DNA of 64,000 nucleotides from Rhizobium sp. JAB6 (GTDB taxonomy: Bacteria; Pseudomonadota; Alphaproteobacteria; Rhizobiales; Rhizobiaceae), in the NCBI RefSeq assembly GCF_003024605.1, contig NZ_PYJQ01000009.1, positions 248,001 to 312,000 of the forward strand, written 5' to 3'. The translations under genes and the position numbers were made by a program. The first letter of the stretch is position 1, and each line of letters opens with the position of its first letter. The notes beneath the pieces were generated by a model. That model was not told where the DNA came from, did not search any database, and saw only the letters and a list, made by a program, of their open reading frames with translations. Below are positions 25,206 to 34,235 of the stretch, in pieces.

Positions 25206-26423
25206 ATGGGGACTGTTTCTCAATTGCATGAACGCATCAGGTCGCCTGCCCATCGCGTTCAAAGCGAAGAGGAGGCGCTCGATATTGCGCGTTCGCTTGC
25301 GGCGAGCTTTGCACAGCAGGCGAGCGACCGCGATATCAACCGCATCCTGCCCTATGACGAGGTCGAGGCACTGTCCCAATCCGGCCTGCTGGGAATTTCC
25401 GTTCCCTCGGAACATGGCGGCATCGACATTTCGAACTGCGTTCTCGCCGAAGTCATTGCCATTCTGGCAGAGGCCGACCCTTCCATCGCACAGATATTGC
25501 AGACGCATTTTCATGTGCTGGAAGCGGTGAGAATCAGCGGTGGCGAGGATCAGCGGACATCCCTTTTCGATCGCGCGATGACCGGCGATCGTTTCGCCAG
25601 CGTCTTTTCCGAGTCTGGTGCAAGCGGCGCCGACCAGAATTCCTTGCATCTGACATCGGACGGGCCCGGCTTCCGCCTCAACGGACGAAGCCAGCCTTCC
25701 GCCAGCATTTTGTTTTCGGATTGGATCGGGCTGTTTGCGGCGGACAAACGCAAAGGACTGATTGCTGCTGTCGTGCCCAGAAATGCGGAAGGCATCCAGA
25801 TCATCGACGACTGGGACGGCTTCGGTCAACGCACCTCAGGAAACGGCACGGTCATATTGCATAATGTTTATCTCGACCTCGATACCCTACTTGCGCACCG
25901 AGAAAAGTTGGCCGAGCCCACGGTGATCGATTGCGTGAACCAGCTCACGCGCGCCGGCATCAATCTCGGTATCGCCCGATCCGCGCTGGCAGCGACCATG
26001 GAATTCGTGCGGGCTCATTCTCACTCGAGGGGAAGCAGCGGGGATGAGCAAACCGTGAATGATCCGCTGATCGTCACGAGAATCGGCGAGATTGCCATCC
26101 GCATCGAAGCGGCAACCGCAACGGTGGAGCGAGCCGGCGGCAAGATCGACGCCGCGCAGATCAATCTCACGGAAGATCACGTCATCGGTGCCGCGCTCTC
26201 CGTAGCGGCGGCCCAGACAATGACGGCCGATATTGCGATGGAAGCAGCCGATACGCTGTTCGAGCTCGCCGGCACGGCCTCGGCAGGCATCGGCCTTAAC
26301 CTCGACCGCCATTGGCGCAATGCCCGCATCCACACGCTGCATGAACCGGCCCGCCGGAAATATCCCATCATCGGCAACTACCATCTCAATGGCAGGAAGC
26401 CATTGAAGAGCTGGTTGCCTTGA
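25206..26423 (+). CDS. Acyl-CoA dehydrogenase-fold oxidoreductase, SfnB family (sulfur acquisition)
   Basis: 405 residues with the three-part acyl-CoA dehydrogenase fold. ISVPSEHGGIDIS near 65 and a C-terminal NLDRHWRNARIHTLHEPARRK are typical of the SfnB/DszC-like flavin-dependent monooxygenase branch rather than fatty acid enzymes; the catalytic Glu of the latter is not evident. SfnB relatives help oxidise organosulfur compounds when sulfate is short, using reduced flavin. GGGAG precedes the ATG. It is followed by an Rrf2 regulator on the other strand and flanked by two FAD proteins, but no transporter or reductase is here. Confidence 0.85.
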   Translation: MGTVSQLHERIRSPAHRVQSEEEALDIARSLAASFAQQASDRDINRILPYDEVEALSQSGLLGISVPSEHGGIDISNCVLAEVIAILAEADPSIAQILQTHFHVLEAVRISGGEDQRTSLFDRAMTGDRFASVFSESGASGADQNSLHLTSDGPGFRLNGRSQPSASILFSDWIGLFAADKRKGLIAAVVPRNAEGIQIIDDWDGFGQRTSGNGTVILHNVYLDLDTLLAHREKLAEPTVIDCVNQLTRAGINLGIARSALAATMEFVRAHSHSRGSSGDEQTVNDPLIVTRIGEIAIRIEAATATVERAGGKIDAAQINLTEDHVIGAALSVAAAQTMTADIAMEAADTLFELAGTASAGIGLNLDRHWRNARIHTLHEPARRKYPIIGNYHLNGRKPLKSWLP

Positions 26424-26444
26424 GAAGCTAAGGCGTCTTAAAAA

Positions 26445-26912
26445 TCAGGCGGTGTGAGACGCGCGTCGATCTTCCCGTTCCGGGACTTCGAAATCCGCGC
26501 CACCGGCGACGAATTGTTCCAACGACATGTTGTCGAGAATCTCGGCAATCGCGTCACGCACCTCGGTCATCGAGCGCCGCACCTGACAACGCTCCGGATC
26601 GGAACAGTCGTCGCAGGCTTCATAGGCCGTGCGGCTGGCGCAGCGGATAGGAGCCAGCGGACCGTCCAGGGTGCGGATGACATGGCCGATGCGGATTTCC
26701 GAGGCGGGACGCGACAGCGAATAGCCGCCGCCCGGCCCCTTTTTCGAACGCAACACCCCGGCGTTTCGCAATTCGAGCAGGATGGTATCGAGAAACTTCT
26801 TCGGAATATTGTTGCGCAACGCGATATCGTTGATGAACGCGGTTTCACCCGGGCCGAGGCGTGCGAGATCCACCAGCGCCTTCAATCCGTACTTTCCTTT
26901 TTTCGTAAGCAT
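26445..26912 (-). CDS. Rrf2-family regulator with four cysteines
   Basis: 155 residues. The winged helix (LTKKGKYGLKALVDLARL, then IPKKFLDTILLELRNAGVL) is typical of Rrf2. Cys91, 100, 103 and 109 could bind an Fe-S cluster, but the spacing (x8, x2, x5) differs from IscR and from RirA as I recall them. It is convergent with the SfnB-like gene. Regulation of the sulfur-linked flavoproteins around it is the simplest guess. Its promoter region (26913-27119) is AT-rich with ACTCA...TGAGT arms near 27040-27065. Confidence 0.88.
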   Translation of the reverse strand: MLTKKGKYGLKALVDLARLGPGETAFINDIALRNNIPKKFLDTILLELRNAGVLRSKKGPGGGYSLSRPASEIRIGHVIRTLDGPLAPIRCASRTAYEACDDCSDPERCQVRRSMTEVRDAIAEILDNMSLEQFVAGGADFEVPEREDRRASHTA

Positions 26913-27119
26913 CGCCGTCCGCTTTACTGCAAAGTCAATTGTTGAAAACCCGGCATGGCTCGAAGAGACTCAACGGGCCGATCCTGTCAGCATGGGATTG
27001 CGGAAGTAACCCCGCAATCTCTTGGGAACAAGATAGTAACTCACAAATTGTATAGTTTATATGAGTAAATTTAGGCAAATGTATCGTCTAAGCAACGAAT
27101 TTGCGACTTTTCTTGGATT

Positions 27120-28622
27120 TTAGGCGGCGCTACTGTCCCAATAAGCCTTCCTTTGCCCATGCGTATGGCCGGCGATCGCGCCAGCCACCTGGTCCGCCAC
27201 CAGAACGGCGTGCTCGACCACCTCGGGCAATCCCATCAGTTCGCCGAAGGTGCCGCGTGCGAGCGGTCCGGAAATAAACAGAGACGGTATCACCGTCCCA
27301 TCGTCGGCAAGGGCGCGCGATTGCGTATCGCAGGAAAATCCCAGGCGCGTGGGATCCAGCGCAAGATACCCGGCTTGCGACAGCTGGTCGATCCAGGCTT
27401 GGGACTGCAGAATGCCTCGGTGCCCCGGACCGGTGGTGACGACGACCGCATCGAACTGCCTTCTCACGAACCGTTTGGAACGGCTCAATCGCAACCTGCA
27501 ATCGATGACATCGTCGGCAACGCCAACCTCTGCCACCGAAGCCGCCAGCACTTCAAGCCTGCCATTCGCAAGCGCCCGTTCGCTGACAGCTTCCACCTGC
27601 GGTGCAATACGGAAACGATGAACGTCCCAAAACGGCCTCAAATGCCGAACCAGCCGGCGCCGCTCCTCGGTTGGAAGCGCCTGCCAGATTTGCCGCCCTT
27701 GTGTCCTTATCTGATCGATGACCGCATGCCAGCTCAGACCTTTGCCTTCGGCTTGACGAATGGCCGCCCGCACGCTGCGCAGGAGCTCAACCGCCGTCTT
27801 CGACGGCTGGCTGGCAAAATCACCGAGCGGTTCCTGCTTGACCGCCGCATGGCCGCGCGAGCGCAGACCACGTCGGGATATGGCGGTCAGCGGACCTTTG
27901 TGCCCCCTGTGCTCGAGGGAGGCAATGACGTCCGCCGAAGTCAGGCCGTTACCGACGACCAAAACACGATCGTCGGCGCGAATAGCCGCAAGCGCATCCG
28001 GTCGAGCAGGATCGGGAACGAAGCGCGGATGATCGGCAAGCGCATCCCGCAATAGCTGCGGCGGCAAAGGCGACGGATGGCTCGTGGCAATGACGAGAAT
28101 ATCGGCATCCACGTTTGCTCCATCAGCACCGGTGACCGCCCAGCGGCCGCCCATCCTCTGGACGCGCTCGACGCTTTGCCTGACGTGGCGAAGTCTCCCG
28201 CTCTCGACAAAGGGGCGGATCATACTGTTGATATAGTTCCCGAACACGGAGCGTCGCGGAAAAAGATTGCCATCGGCGGCGATCGCCGCGTCATCGTCCG
28301 CAAGCGCATTATTTTCCAGCATCCAACGCTGAAAATGCTCGATATCATCGGGCAGCAGGCTCATCCTCGCCGCGGGCACATTGATGCGGTGGGCCGCATC
28401 CTGCGTGTCGTAGGCGAGCCCTGCCCCCAAACGCTCCCGGGGCTCGAATATGAAGACCTGCCCGGCCTGCAGCGACTGTCGCTGCAGCAGATGAAAGGCA
28501 ACCCCCGTTCCCGAAACGCCACCGCCAATAATGACGACAACAGGCACATCGCGCGTCTGATGGTCAGAGCCAAGGGTCAATAGCCAACTCCCTCCAGATC
28601 GATCGCCAGGTGAATTCTGCAT
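27120..28622 (-). CDS. FAD/NAD(P)-binding protein (PF13454 type), copy 2
   Basis: About 500 residues from the ATG at 28622. VVIIGGGVSGTGVAFHLL is the FAD motif, GLAYDTQDAAHRINVPA follows, VLVVGNGLTSADVIASL is the NAD(P) motif, and SLFISGPLARGTFGE closes the fold. It is paralogous to the protein at 23089. The frame is open 20 codons further upstream, but that stretch holds the palindrome CTATA-CTC-TATAG and promoter-like sequence, so I prefer the inner start. It probably works with the SfnB-like enzyme under the Rrf2 regulator. The reaction is unknown. Confidence 0.82.
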   Translation of the reverse strand: MQNSPGDRSGGSWLLTLGSDHQTRDVPVVVIIGGGVSGTGVAFHLLQRQSLQAGQVFIFEPRERLGAGLAYDTQDAAHRINVPAARMSLLPDDIEHFQRWMLENNALADDDAAIAADGNLFPRRSVFGNYINSMIRPFVESGRLRHVRQSVERVQRMGGRWAVTGADGANVDADILVIATSHPSPLPPQLLRDALADHPRFVPDPARPDALAAIRADDRVLVVGNGLTSADVIASLEHRGHKGPLTAISRRGLRSRGHAAVKQEPLGDFASQPSKTAVELLRSVRAAIRQAEGKGLSWHAVIDQIRTQGRQIWQALPTEERRRLVRHLRPFWDVHRFRIAPQVEAVSERALANGRLEVLAASVAEVGVADDVIDCRLRLSRSKRFVRRQFDAVVVTTGPGHRGILQSQAWIDQLSQAGYLALDPTRLGFSCDTQSRALADDGTVIPSLFISGPLARGTFGELMGLPEVVEHAVLVADQVAGAIAGHTHGQRKAYWDSSAA

Positions 28623-28656
28623 GCGTCTGGCAATCGGAATAATGGTTGAGACGATC

Positions 28657-28669
28657 CTATACTCTATAG
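28657..28669. promoter_or_regulatory. Palindrome CTATACTCTATAG upstream of FAD protein copy 2
   Basis: Perfect 5-base arms around CTC, within the probable promoter on the minus strand (TTGTCA at about 28671-28676 is a possible -35). It could be an operator for the neighbouring Rrf2 protein, though the match to known Rrf2 sites was not tested. Confidence 0.35.
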
Positions 28670-28883
28670 AATTTGTTGACAATACGATTGCGGCGTACCC
28701 CGCTCTCTCAGCACCCGGCGACAGTCAAAAGCAGTGCTGATATGCTTTTTCAAACAATGGGTTATTTGTGCCCTGCACAACATTGTTTTTGCGCCGCAGG
28801 ATGCAAAAAACTTGGCATACGCCTGCTGGAGGAACATACTCGCGGTTGTTCTGGTCCGTGTTCTCTGTAGGAGGAGAAACATC

Positions 28884-28988
28884 ATGGAACTGCTTCGACT
28901 GCTCTCCGCCTTCGACTATACGCTGATGGTGATTCTGGCTGCCATCTTTGTATTCAGCGTCATGGAAGCCGGACATAAGAAGCATTGA
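28884..28988 (+). CDS. Small single-span membrane protein (34 aa)
   Basis: 34 residues, beginning MELLRLLSAFDYTLMVI with one hydrophobic segment (about 14-27) and a short basic C-terminus (EAGHKKH). The TAGGAGGAG upstream is one of the strongest ribosome sites in the window, which argues for a real gene despite its size. No family recognised. It may be a small subunit or regulator of a membrane protein, but none is encoded next to it. Confidence 0.6.
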   Translation: MELLRLLSAFDYTLMVILAAIFVFSVMEAGHKKH

Positions 28989-29353
28989 CGATGCGCCGTT
29001 GAAAGTCGCACTCGTTGCCATCCGACAATATGTCGGTCCTCATTTGAGCGCCTCCTAATCATCGAGCAATTCCCTCGACCCTGCTTCACCCTGTTCTACG
29101 GGCGCCGCCCAAAGCATACGGTGGAATTTGGCGATGTAGATAAGCTGTGGCGTAATGAGGCAGCCGGATTCAATCCTTTGAATGAAACTGCGCAGTTATA
29201 CCTGAAACATTAGAGACAAACGTGCAGCGCAGAATTGTATAATTCAGTGTATGTACTCACCAGCCAATGAAAAATGCGTCACAAGCTTCGCGCAAACAAT
29301 TCCCGGGATATTTGCTGGCATCATTAAAAACATAAAGCAAAGAAGATATACTC
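28989..29353. other. Intergenic region, nothing recognised
   Basis: 365 bases between two small membrane-protein genes, AT-richer than the surrounding genes. No convincing frame, tRNA or structured RNA was seen. An unlabelled small RNA cannot be excluded. Confidence 0.4.
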
Positions 29354-29476
29354 ATGGGCTACGACTGGGACGGCATCAAGACACGCCGGATGCGAAGACT
29401 GAAATATGGACTTTCCCTGTTTCTTTTCACAATATCGCTATCGGCACCAACGGCGTTTCTGCTGCATTTGCATTGA
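29354..29476 (+). CDS. Possible small membrane protein (40 aa)
   Basis: An ATG with AAGAAG nine bases upstream opens a 40-codon frame: a charged start (MGYDWDGIKTRRMRR), then a hydrophobic segment (GLSLFLFTISLSAP) and a TGA at 29474. The basic-then-hydrophobic layout is that of a small inner-membrane protein or a signal peptide. No family recognised. It stands between another small membrane-protein gene and the DUF883 gene. Confidence 0.4.
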   Translation: MGYDWDGIKTRRMRRLKYGLSLFLFTISLSAPTAFLLHLH

Positions 29477-29562
29477 ATCTCTTTGGCACATCGGCCCCCC
29501 GCTTGTCGTTTCAAAAAGCTAACAAACTCCGCAGACGTGATCCAATCGGAGATACCGCGACG

Positions 29563-29588
29563 GGAACCAAAGCCAGCCTCGGTTCGTT
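29563..29588 (+). promoter_or_regulatory. EcfG-type general stress promoter for the DUF883 gene
   Basis: GGAAC at 29563-29567 and CGTT at 29585-29588 are separated by exactly 17 bases, the consensus for EcfG sigma factors in rhizobia. The -10 element ends 35 bases before the DUF883 start codon. DUF883 proteins are stress-induced in other bacteria, which fits. Confidence 0.65.
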
Positions 29589-29623
29589 CCTGAAGGAACT
29601 TACTCGCAATCAAGGAGGGCGCC

Positions 29624-29920
29624 ATGGCCGACGTCTCGACGGAGAAGGATATCAACGCTCAAATCGATGAACTTCGTAGCCAGATCGATAGGCTCTCCGC
29701 CGACTTGGGAAGGCGGATCAATAGCGCTTCGGACCGTGCCGACGAGGCCCTTTCTTCGGCAAAGGGAAAAGTTGGGACCATCGCTGACCAGGCCCGTTCC
29801 GAGGGCCGGAACGTTGTGCAGGTCGCAAAGGAAAATCCAACAGCCACAAGCTCAGTCCTGATTGTGACGGCGCTTCTCGGCTTATTGACCGGTCTTCTAT
29901 TGGGCAGGCTATCCGACTAA
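29624..29920 (+). CDS. DUF883 (ElaB/YqjD-like) membrane-anchored stress protein
   Basis: 98 residues. A helical, charged N-terminal part (INAQIDELRSQIDRLSADLG) is followed by a C-terminal membrane segment (SSVLIVTALLGLLTGLLLG). This is the layout of ElaB/YqjD proteins, which bind ribosomes at the inner membrane in stationary phase in E. coli. AAGGAGG precedes the ATG, and an EcfG-type promoter lies just upstream. A dispersed repeat begins four bases after the stop codon. Confidence 0.85.
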   Translation: MADVSTEKDINAQIDELRSQIDRLSADLGRRINSASDRADEALSSAKGKVGTIADQARSEGRNVVQVAKENPTATSSVLIVTALLGLLTGLLLGRLSD

Positions 29921-29923
29921 GGC

Positions 29924-29970
29924 ATTTCCAGGAAAAGTGCGCGGCGGTTTTCTGCCGGGAATGCGTAGGG
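29924..29970. repeat. Dispersed intergenic repeat, copy 1
   Basis: TTTCCAGGAAAAGTGC followed by GCGGTTTTC and GGGAATGCGTAG. A matching copy is at 51129-51190. It is somewhat diverged from that copy. Confidence 0.6.
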
Positions 29971-30075
29971 CATATCGCCTATGCTGCAGCGCTCCCGCGT
30001 TTCGATGCGCTGGAAACCAGCGCAGCCGAAAACCCTTGCTGCACTACAAATCATCTAATGATTTCAAGGAGTTTT

Positions 30076-30151
<76 letters not shown>

Positions 30152-30275
30152 GTACCGCTTGCTGGCGGCGTGACCGGGCATATAAATAGGATCGGTTTGA
30201 TTGTCCAGCGGCCAGACGAATTTTCTTTGATTATTTGTCAAAAAAATTTCAGACATCACCGAAAACTCAATAAAA

Positions 30276-31226
30276 TCAAAGCTCAAGAATTCCTGACGCA
30301 ACGCGCACAGCCTGGCCGCCGATGCGGGCATTGGCGATCAGGCCGCCATTGATATCGAGATGAAGATGAATCAACGAGGGCCGCCCCATCTCGATGCCCT
30401 GCTCTACCACGACCGGATGATGCCCATCCGGCAAAGCATCGAACTGATTGATCGCGCCGGACAGCGCCGCCACCGCGGATCCCGTCGCCGGATCCTCGAC
30501 GATGCCCATTCCCACCGGAAACATGCGCGCATGGAATTTGGCAACATGGTTGACGCCGCCGCGGCAATAGATGAAAGCCGAGGCGAGTGCGCCATCGACG
30601 AAGGGTGCCGTCTTTTCCCAAAGCTGCAGATCGAATTCCAGTCTTTCGGCCGCGCCGACATCGTGCACCGGCACCAGGAGAAACGGCACGCCGGCACTCC
30701 AGATGGAAGGAACATGGTTCTCGAAGCCGATCTCGGTGATCTTCAGGCTGAGTGCGTTGGCGATATCGGCTCTGTCGAGCGGCAGCAGAATCTCCTGCGA
30801 CTTCTTCGGCAGGTCGAACTCGGCAAAACTCGCCTTGTTCTGTCGCAGCTTGATGGCGCAGCGCACCGGTCCGACACGCTCGTCGAGAACGGAAACGAGA
30901 TCGAGGTCGCCGCCATGATTGGCATGGGCCTTCTCCGCCAGGGCGATCGCCGTGCCGACTGTCGGATGACCGGCAAAAGGCAGTTCGCGACCGGGCGTGA
31001 ATATGCGCAGGCTCGCCGTGTGGGCCGGATTTTGCGACGGCAGCACGAATACCGTCTCGGAAAGGTTCATCTCTCTGGCGATAGCCTGCATCGCCTGATC
31101 GCTCAGCCCCTCGGCATCGAAGATGATCGCCAGCGGATTACCGGCCAGTTTGCTGTCGGTGAACACATCATAGACACTGTAGCTGCGCGCCAATCTGGCC
31201 TCCATCATGCTTCCAGACTTAATCAT
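30276..31226 (-). CDS. PhzF-family isomerase-like protein
   Basis: 316 residues. YDVFTDSKLAGNPLAII near the start, NLSETVFVLP near 55 (with the catalytic-type Glu) and VGMGIVEDPATGSAVAAL near 240 are the PhzF signature. Family members isomerise or epimerise small acids; most in bacteria without phenazines have unknown substrates. Starts at 31226 or 31205 are possible; an ATGATG pair lies just downstream of GGAAG. It closes a row of minus-strand genes (NUDIX, nuclease) of mixed function. Confidence 0.85.
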   Translation of the reverse strand: MIKSGSMMEARLARSYSVYDVFTDSKLAGNPLAIIFDAEGLSDQAMQAIAREMNLSETVFVLPSQNPAHTASLRIFTPGRELPFAGHPTVGTAIALAEKAHANHGGDLDLVSVLDERVGPVRCAIKLRQNKASFAEFDLPKKSQEILLPLDRADIANALSLKITEIGFENHVPSIWSAGVPFLLVPVHDVGAAERLEFDLQLWEKTAPFVDGALASAFIYCRGGVNHVAKFHARMFPVGMGIVEDPATGSAVAALSGAINQFDALPDGHHPVVVEQGIEMGRPSLIHLHLDINGGLIANARIGGQAVRVASGILEL

Positions 31227-31259
31227 TCATACCGGCAGGTGGCCTCACCGCAAGCCTAG

Positions 31260-32003
31260 CTATCTGCCGCCGCCGAAGAACCAGGCAAGGATCGGCAACA
31301 TCGCCGCGCTGTAATGATGCGCCGCAGGATCACCGGAGCGAATCGCGACCGCACCCTCGACTTCATCCTCTTCGGAAACCAGTATATGAGCCTCGATCCG
31401 CCGCAGCATATCCTCGGCAGTCCAGGGAAAGCGGAAAACACGGAAGAGCGTGACCGAATGGTTTATATGGCTGGCGTAGTATTGAGGCTCAGCAATCGCG
31501 TCGTCCAGATACAGACCCGTTTCCTCCAGTACCTCTCGCCGCATATTGCTTGCAACATCGGCCTGCCCGCCGACGATATCGTTCTCATCCAGCGACCCGG
31601 CAGCGCAATAGACCTGACCGGGATTAGCCGTATGCGACGCCATGCGGATTGCGATGATCGCACCGTCAGACGATACCGCCACTGGAAGTGCGAAAAGGTG
31701 AAAGCCGCCTTGCCGCTCACTTTGCTTGCGCCACCAAAGGAACGTTGAAAAAGGCGCAAGATAGGCTTCCCCCTTCACAGCACCGTTAACAATCGACAGC
31801 CGATGCTGGAACACCATGCGGCCGTCATAGAGCGCTGGTGTAGCGGCGATTTCCCTCGCCCAATTCCTCTGTGCGGCCTCCCGTTCCCGCAGATGAAAGG
31901 GATGTTCGCCGGGAAAAACGGCGAGATCGATGCTGAAGACGGGAAACACGGTGGCTTCCGGCGGCCAGCCGGCCATATCTCTCTGCAGTTCTGAAACGCT
32001 CAT
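31260..32003 (-). CDS. NUDIX hydrolase-like protein
   Basis: 247 residues from the ATG at 32003, which overlaps the stop of the upstream nuclease gene (ATGA). A NUDIX box is visible in the middle: AAGSLDENDIVGG...NMRREVLEETGLYLDD, with the REVLEETG core. The box is degenerate at its start, with extra residues between the glycine and the core. Substrate unknown; nucleotide sugars or dinucleotides are typical. Translational coupling with the endonuclease/phosphatase gene suggests a joint nucleotide clean-up role. Confidence 0.8.
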   Translation of the reverse strand: MSVSELQRDMAGWPPEATVFPVFSIDLAVFPGEHPFHLREREAAQRNWAREIAATPALYDGRMVFQHRLSIVNGAVKGEAYLAPFSTFLWWRKQSERQGGFHLFALPVAVSSDGAIIAIRMASHTANPGQVYCAAGSLDENDIVGGQADVASNMRREVLEETGLYLDDAIAEPQYYASHINHSVTLFRVFRFPWTAEDMLRRIEAHILVSEEDEVEGAVAIRSGDPAAHHYSAAMLPILAWFFGGGR

Positions 32004-33115
32004 ATCAAATCCAATGTCATGACGACGGGGCAATGGTCGGAGGCCTTCGGCCTGTCCCAGCCGACGCGAGGATAGCGCTCTACGTCCTGCCCCGGTGGGA
32101 AAATCGTGCGGAAAGGCTGGCCCGAGCGGATGATGTCGGGCATGCGCGCCGCGTTGGCGCGAGCCAGCGCGGGAGAGAGCCAGATATAATCGAGCTGGCA
32201 AAGCCGCTGTTCCTGCGGCCCGCGGGCATGATAGAGCGTCCAGCGGTCAAGCTCGTCTCGCCGCCGTATGACGTTTTCCGCAAAGCCATCATGGCTGAAA
32301 ACATCGAGCGCGCTGCCCTTTTCCTCGCTGCGCGGTTCGAAACGATAGCCGGTGCGGCGCGTGCCGATGACATCGATCCATTCCTGGTAGTCGTTCATGT
32401 CGCCACAAATGGCGAAATTCTTCGTCGCCGTATGGCCGGCCCCGAAACGATCTTCAATGATGCGGCAAACCGCCATGGTCTCTGCTCGGCGGATCGGCAT
32501 GGTCGCATGACGTCCATCCACGCCCTCGCGCGCCGGCCCCATCGATTTCAGATGGATGACATAGAGCGAAAATGGAACGCCACCAATATGGAGATGCAGT
32601 TCCAGGCAATCGCGCTTGAAGATCTTGTCCTCCGAATGAAGGCCGAGTTCGGCAAGCTCGTCGTTGAACAGTCCGAAATTGCCGTAGGTCACCATGGCGT
32701 GACTCTTGATGTCGTTGAGGACGATCGGCTGGCCGTCGCGCGTCTCCTCGCGCATCATTACGGCAACATCGATGCCGCGGCTGTCATTGCCTTCGATCAG
32801 GAATTTCTGACGGTAGCCGTTGCCGACCATGCGGTAGAGATAGCCATATTCGAAAGCCTGGAGCGCCGCCATGTTGTCGACCTCCTGCAGGCAGATGATA
32901 TCCGCATCGGCATCCGCGATCGCAAGCGCCGTCATCTGCCTGGTGTCGTCGGTCGCCGCAATCACGCGCGCCGCTTCCAACTGCTGATAGATCTCTTCAT
33001 TGCGGACATCGAAGAGCTGCAGAACGCGATCCTGGCGCAACTGGTTGCGAAAACCAGTGTAATCAAAACGGGTCAGAAGGTTTTCGACATTGAAAGTCGC
33101 AAGGCGCAGGGACAT
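32000..33115 (-). CDS. Endonuclease/exonuclease/phosphatase family protein
   Basis: 371 residues. ATFNVENLL at the start, ICLQEVD near 75 (metal-binding Glu), YVIHLKS, ICGDMND and the final SDHCPVV near the C-terminus are the catalytic motifs of the EEP superfamily (DNase I/phosphatase fold). No signal peptide, so cytoplasmic. It could act on nucleic acid or a phosphoester; sequence does not decide. It shares a 4-base overlap with the NUDIX gene. Confidence 0.88.
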   Translation of the reverse strand: MSLRLATFNVENLLTRFDYTGFRNQLRQDRVLQLFDVRNEEIYQQLEAARVIAATDDTRQMTALAIADADADIICLQEVDNMAALQAFEYGYLYRMVGNGYRQKFLIEGNDSRGIDVAVMMREETRDGQPIVLNDIKSHAMVTYGNFGLFNDELAELGLHSEDKIFKRDCLELHLHIGGVPFSLYVIHLKSMGPAREGVDGRHATMPIRRAETMAVCRIIEDRFGAGHTATKNFAICGDMNDYQEWIDVIGTRRTGYRFEPRSEEKGSALDVFSHDGFAENVIRRRDELDRWTLYHARGPQEQRLCQLDYIWLSPALARANAARMPDIIRSGQPFRTIFPPGQDVERYPRVGWDRPKASDHCPVVMTLDLI

Positions 33116-33163
33116 GAAGCATTCCAGTTAAAGAAGAATATGAGCCGGCTTATTATGTTCGCA

Positions 33164-34159
33164 TCATCCGGCTTTGGCTGTGACAGTCGATTTGAACTTG
33201 CCCATCAGATACGGGCCGGAAAGAACAGGTGCATATTTCGGCTCCTCGCCTTCCTTCAGGCACGACGGCAGGCAGGCGATCTCGGCAAACCAGTTCGGCT
33301 GATGGAAGAAGGCCAGGGATTGCCGGCGCTGCATGCCGCCCTCTTCCGGCGGCGGATTGACGACGCGATGCACGGTGGAAACCCAGCGATCGTTGGTCCA
33401 GAGCGCCATCAGATCGCCGATATTGATGACGAAAGCCCCCTCAACCGGCGGCACCGGTGTCCAATTGCCATCAGGAGCGATGATCTCAAGACCCTTGGAA
33501 CCGGGCTGCGGCAGGAGGATCGTCAGGCTGCCGTAATCGGTATGGGCGCCGGCGCGAAGCTGGCCCGGCTGCGGCGGCACGTGCTGCTCGGGATAGTTCA
33601 GCGCCCTCAGCGCACTGATCGGCGCATCCACGTAGGAATCGAAGAAATGTTCATCGAGGCCGAGCGCCGTTGCGAATACGCGCATGATGCGCGCCGCCAG
33701 ATCCTCCATCGCCCGATAATAAGCCTTCCACGCCTCCACGAATCCATCAGGCTTCTCCGGCCAGATGGTGGCGGCATAGCAGAAACCGAGTGCTTCAGGA
33801 TCTGTCATGCCTGCGGGTACGGAAAGCGGGCCGCCATTGAAGCTTTCCTTCAGGTCCGGCGGCGTATCGACATTGCGCGATTTTGCCAGCGCTTCTGTGC
33901 CCGGTCCGAGATAGCCGTAGGGATAGCCGGGATAAAGCGTCTTGGCACGCTGCTTCATCTCGGGCGGGAGATCGAAGAAAGCCTGCGTCTTCTTCCAGAC
34001 CTCGGCAACGACCGTATCGGCGACCCCGTGGTTGGCAATCGCCAGAAAGCCGGTCGAGCGGCATATCCGATCCACCTCCGCGCCCAGCCGATTCTTCTCG
34101 TCATGACCGGCTGCTTCGAAAGAACCGAGATCGAAAATCGGAAAGCTATGACCGGACAT
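33164..34159 (-). CDS. Isopenicillin N synthase-like 2-oxoglutarate/Fe(II) oxygenase
   Basis: 331 residues. HTDYGSLTIL carries the His-x-Asp iron ligands and STVHRVVNPP the distal His; RRQSLAFF holds the Arg-x-Ser 2-oxoglutarate motif. The N-terminal DIOX_N domain (FPIFDLGSF, ICRSTGFLAIANHGV) is also complete. Such enzymes hydroxylate or desaturate small molecules. It follows the ABC importer ATPase gene by 76 bases, so it may act on the imported compound. Confidence 0.88.
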   Translation of the reverse strand: MSGHSFPIFDLGSFEAAGHDEKNRLGAEVDRICRSTGFLAIANHGVADTVVAEVWKKTQAFFDLPPEMKQRAKTLYPGYPYGYLGPGTEALAKSRNVDTPPDLKESFNGGPLSVPAGMTDPEALGFCYAATIWPEKPDGFVEAWKAYYRAMEDLAARIMRVFATALGLDEHFFDSYVDAPISALRALNYPEQHVPPQPGQLRAGAHTDYGSLTILLPQPGSKGLEIIAPDGNWTPVPPVEGAFVINIGDLMALWTNDRWVSTVHRVVNPPPEEGGMQRRQSLAFFHQPNWFAEIACLPSCLKEGEEPKYAPVLSGPYLMGKFKSTVTAKAG

Positions 34160-34235
34160 GCGCGACTCCCCTTCGTGACGTCGAGCAAATCAAGCATAGG
34201 AGGCGACAGGGAACAACCATCTTGTCCCCTACCGA

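Noticed and set aside
29251..29670. A 139-codon frame upstream of the DUF883 gene
   Set aside because: It overlaps the EcfG promoter and the DUF883 start, and lacks a ribosome site; the 40-codon frame at 29354 is a better candidate.
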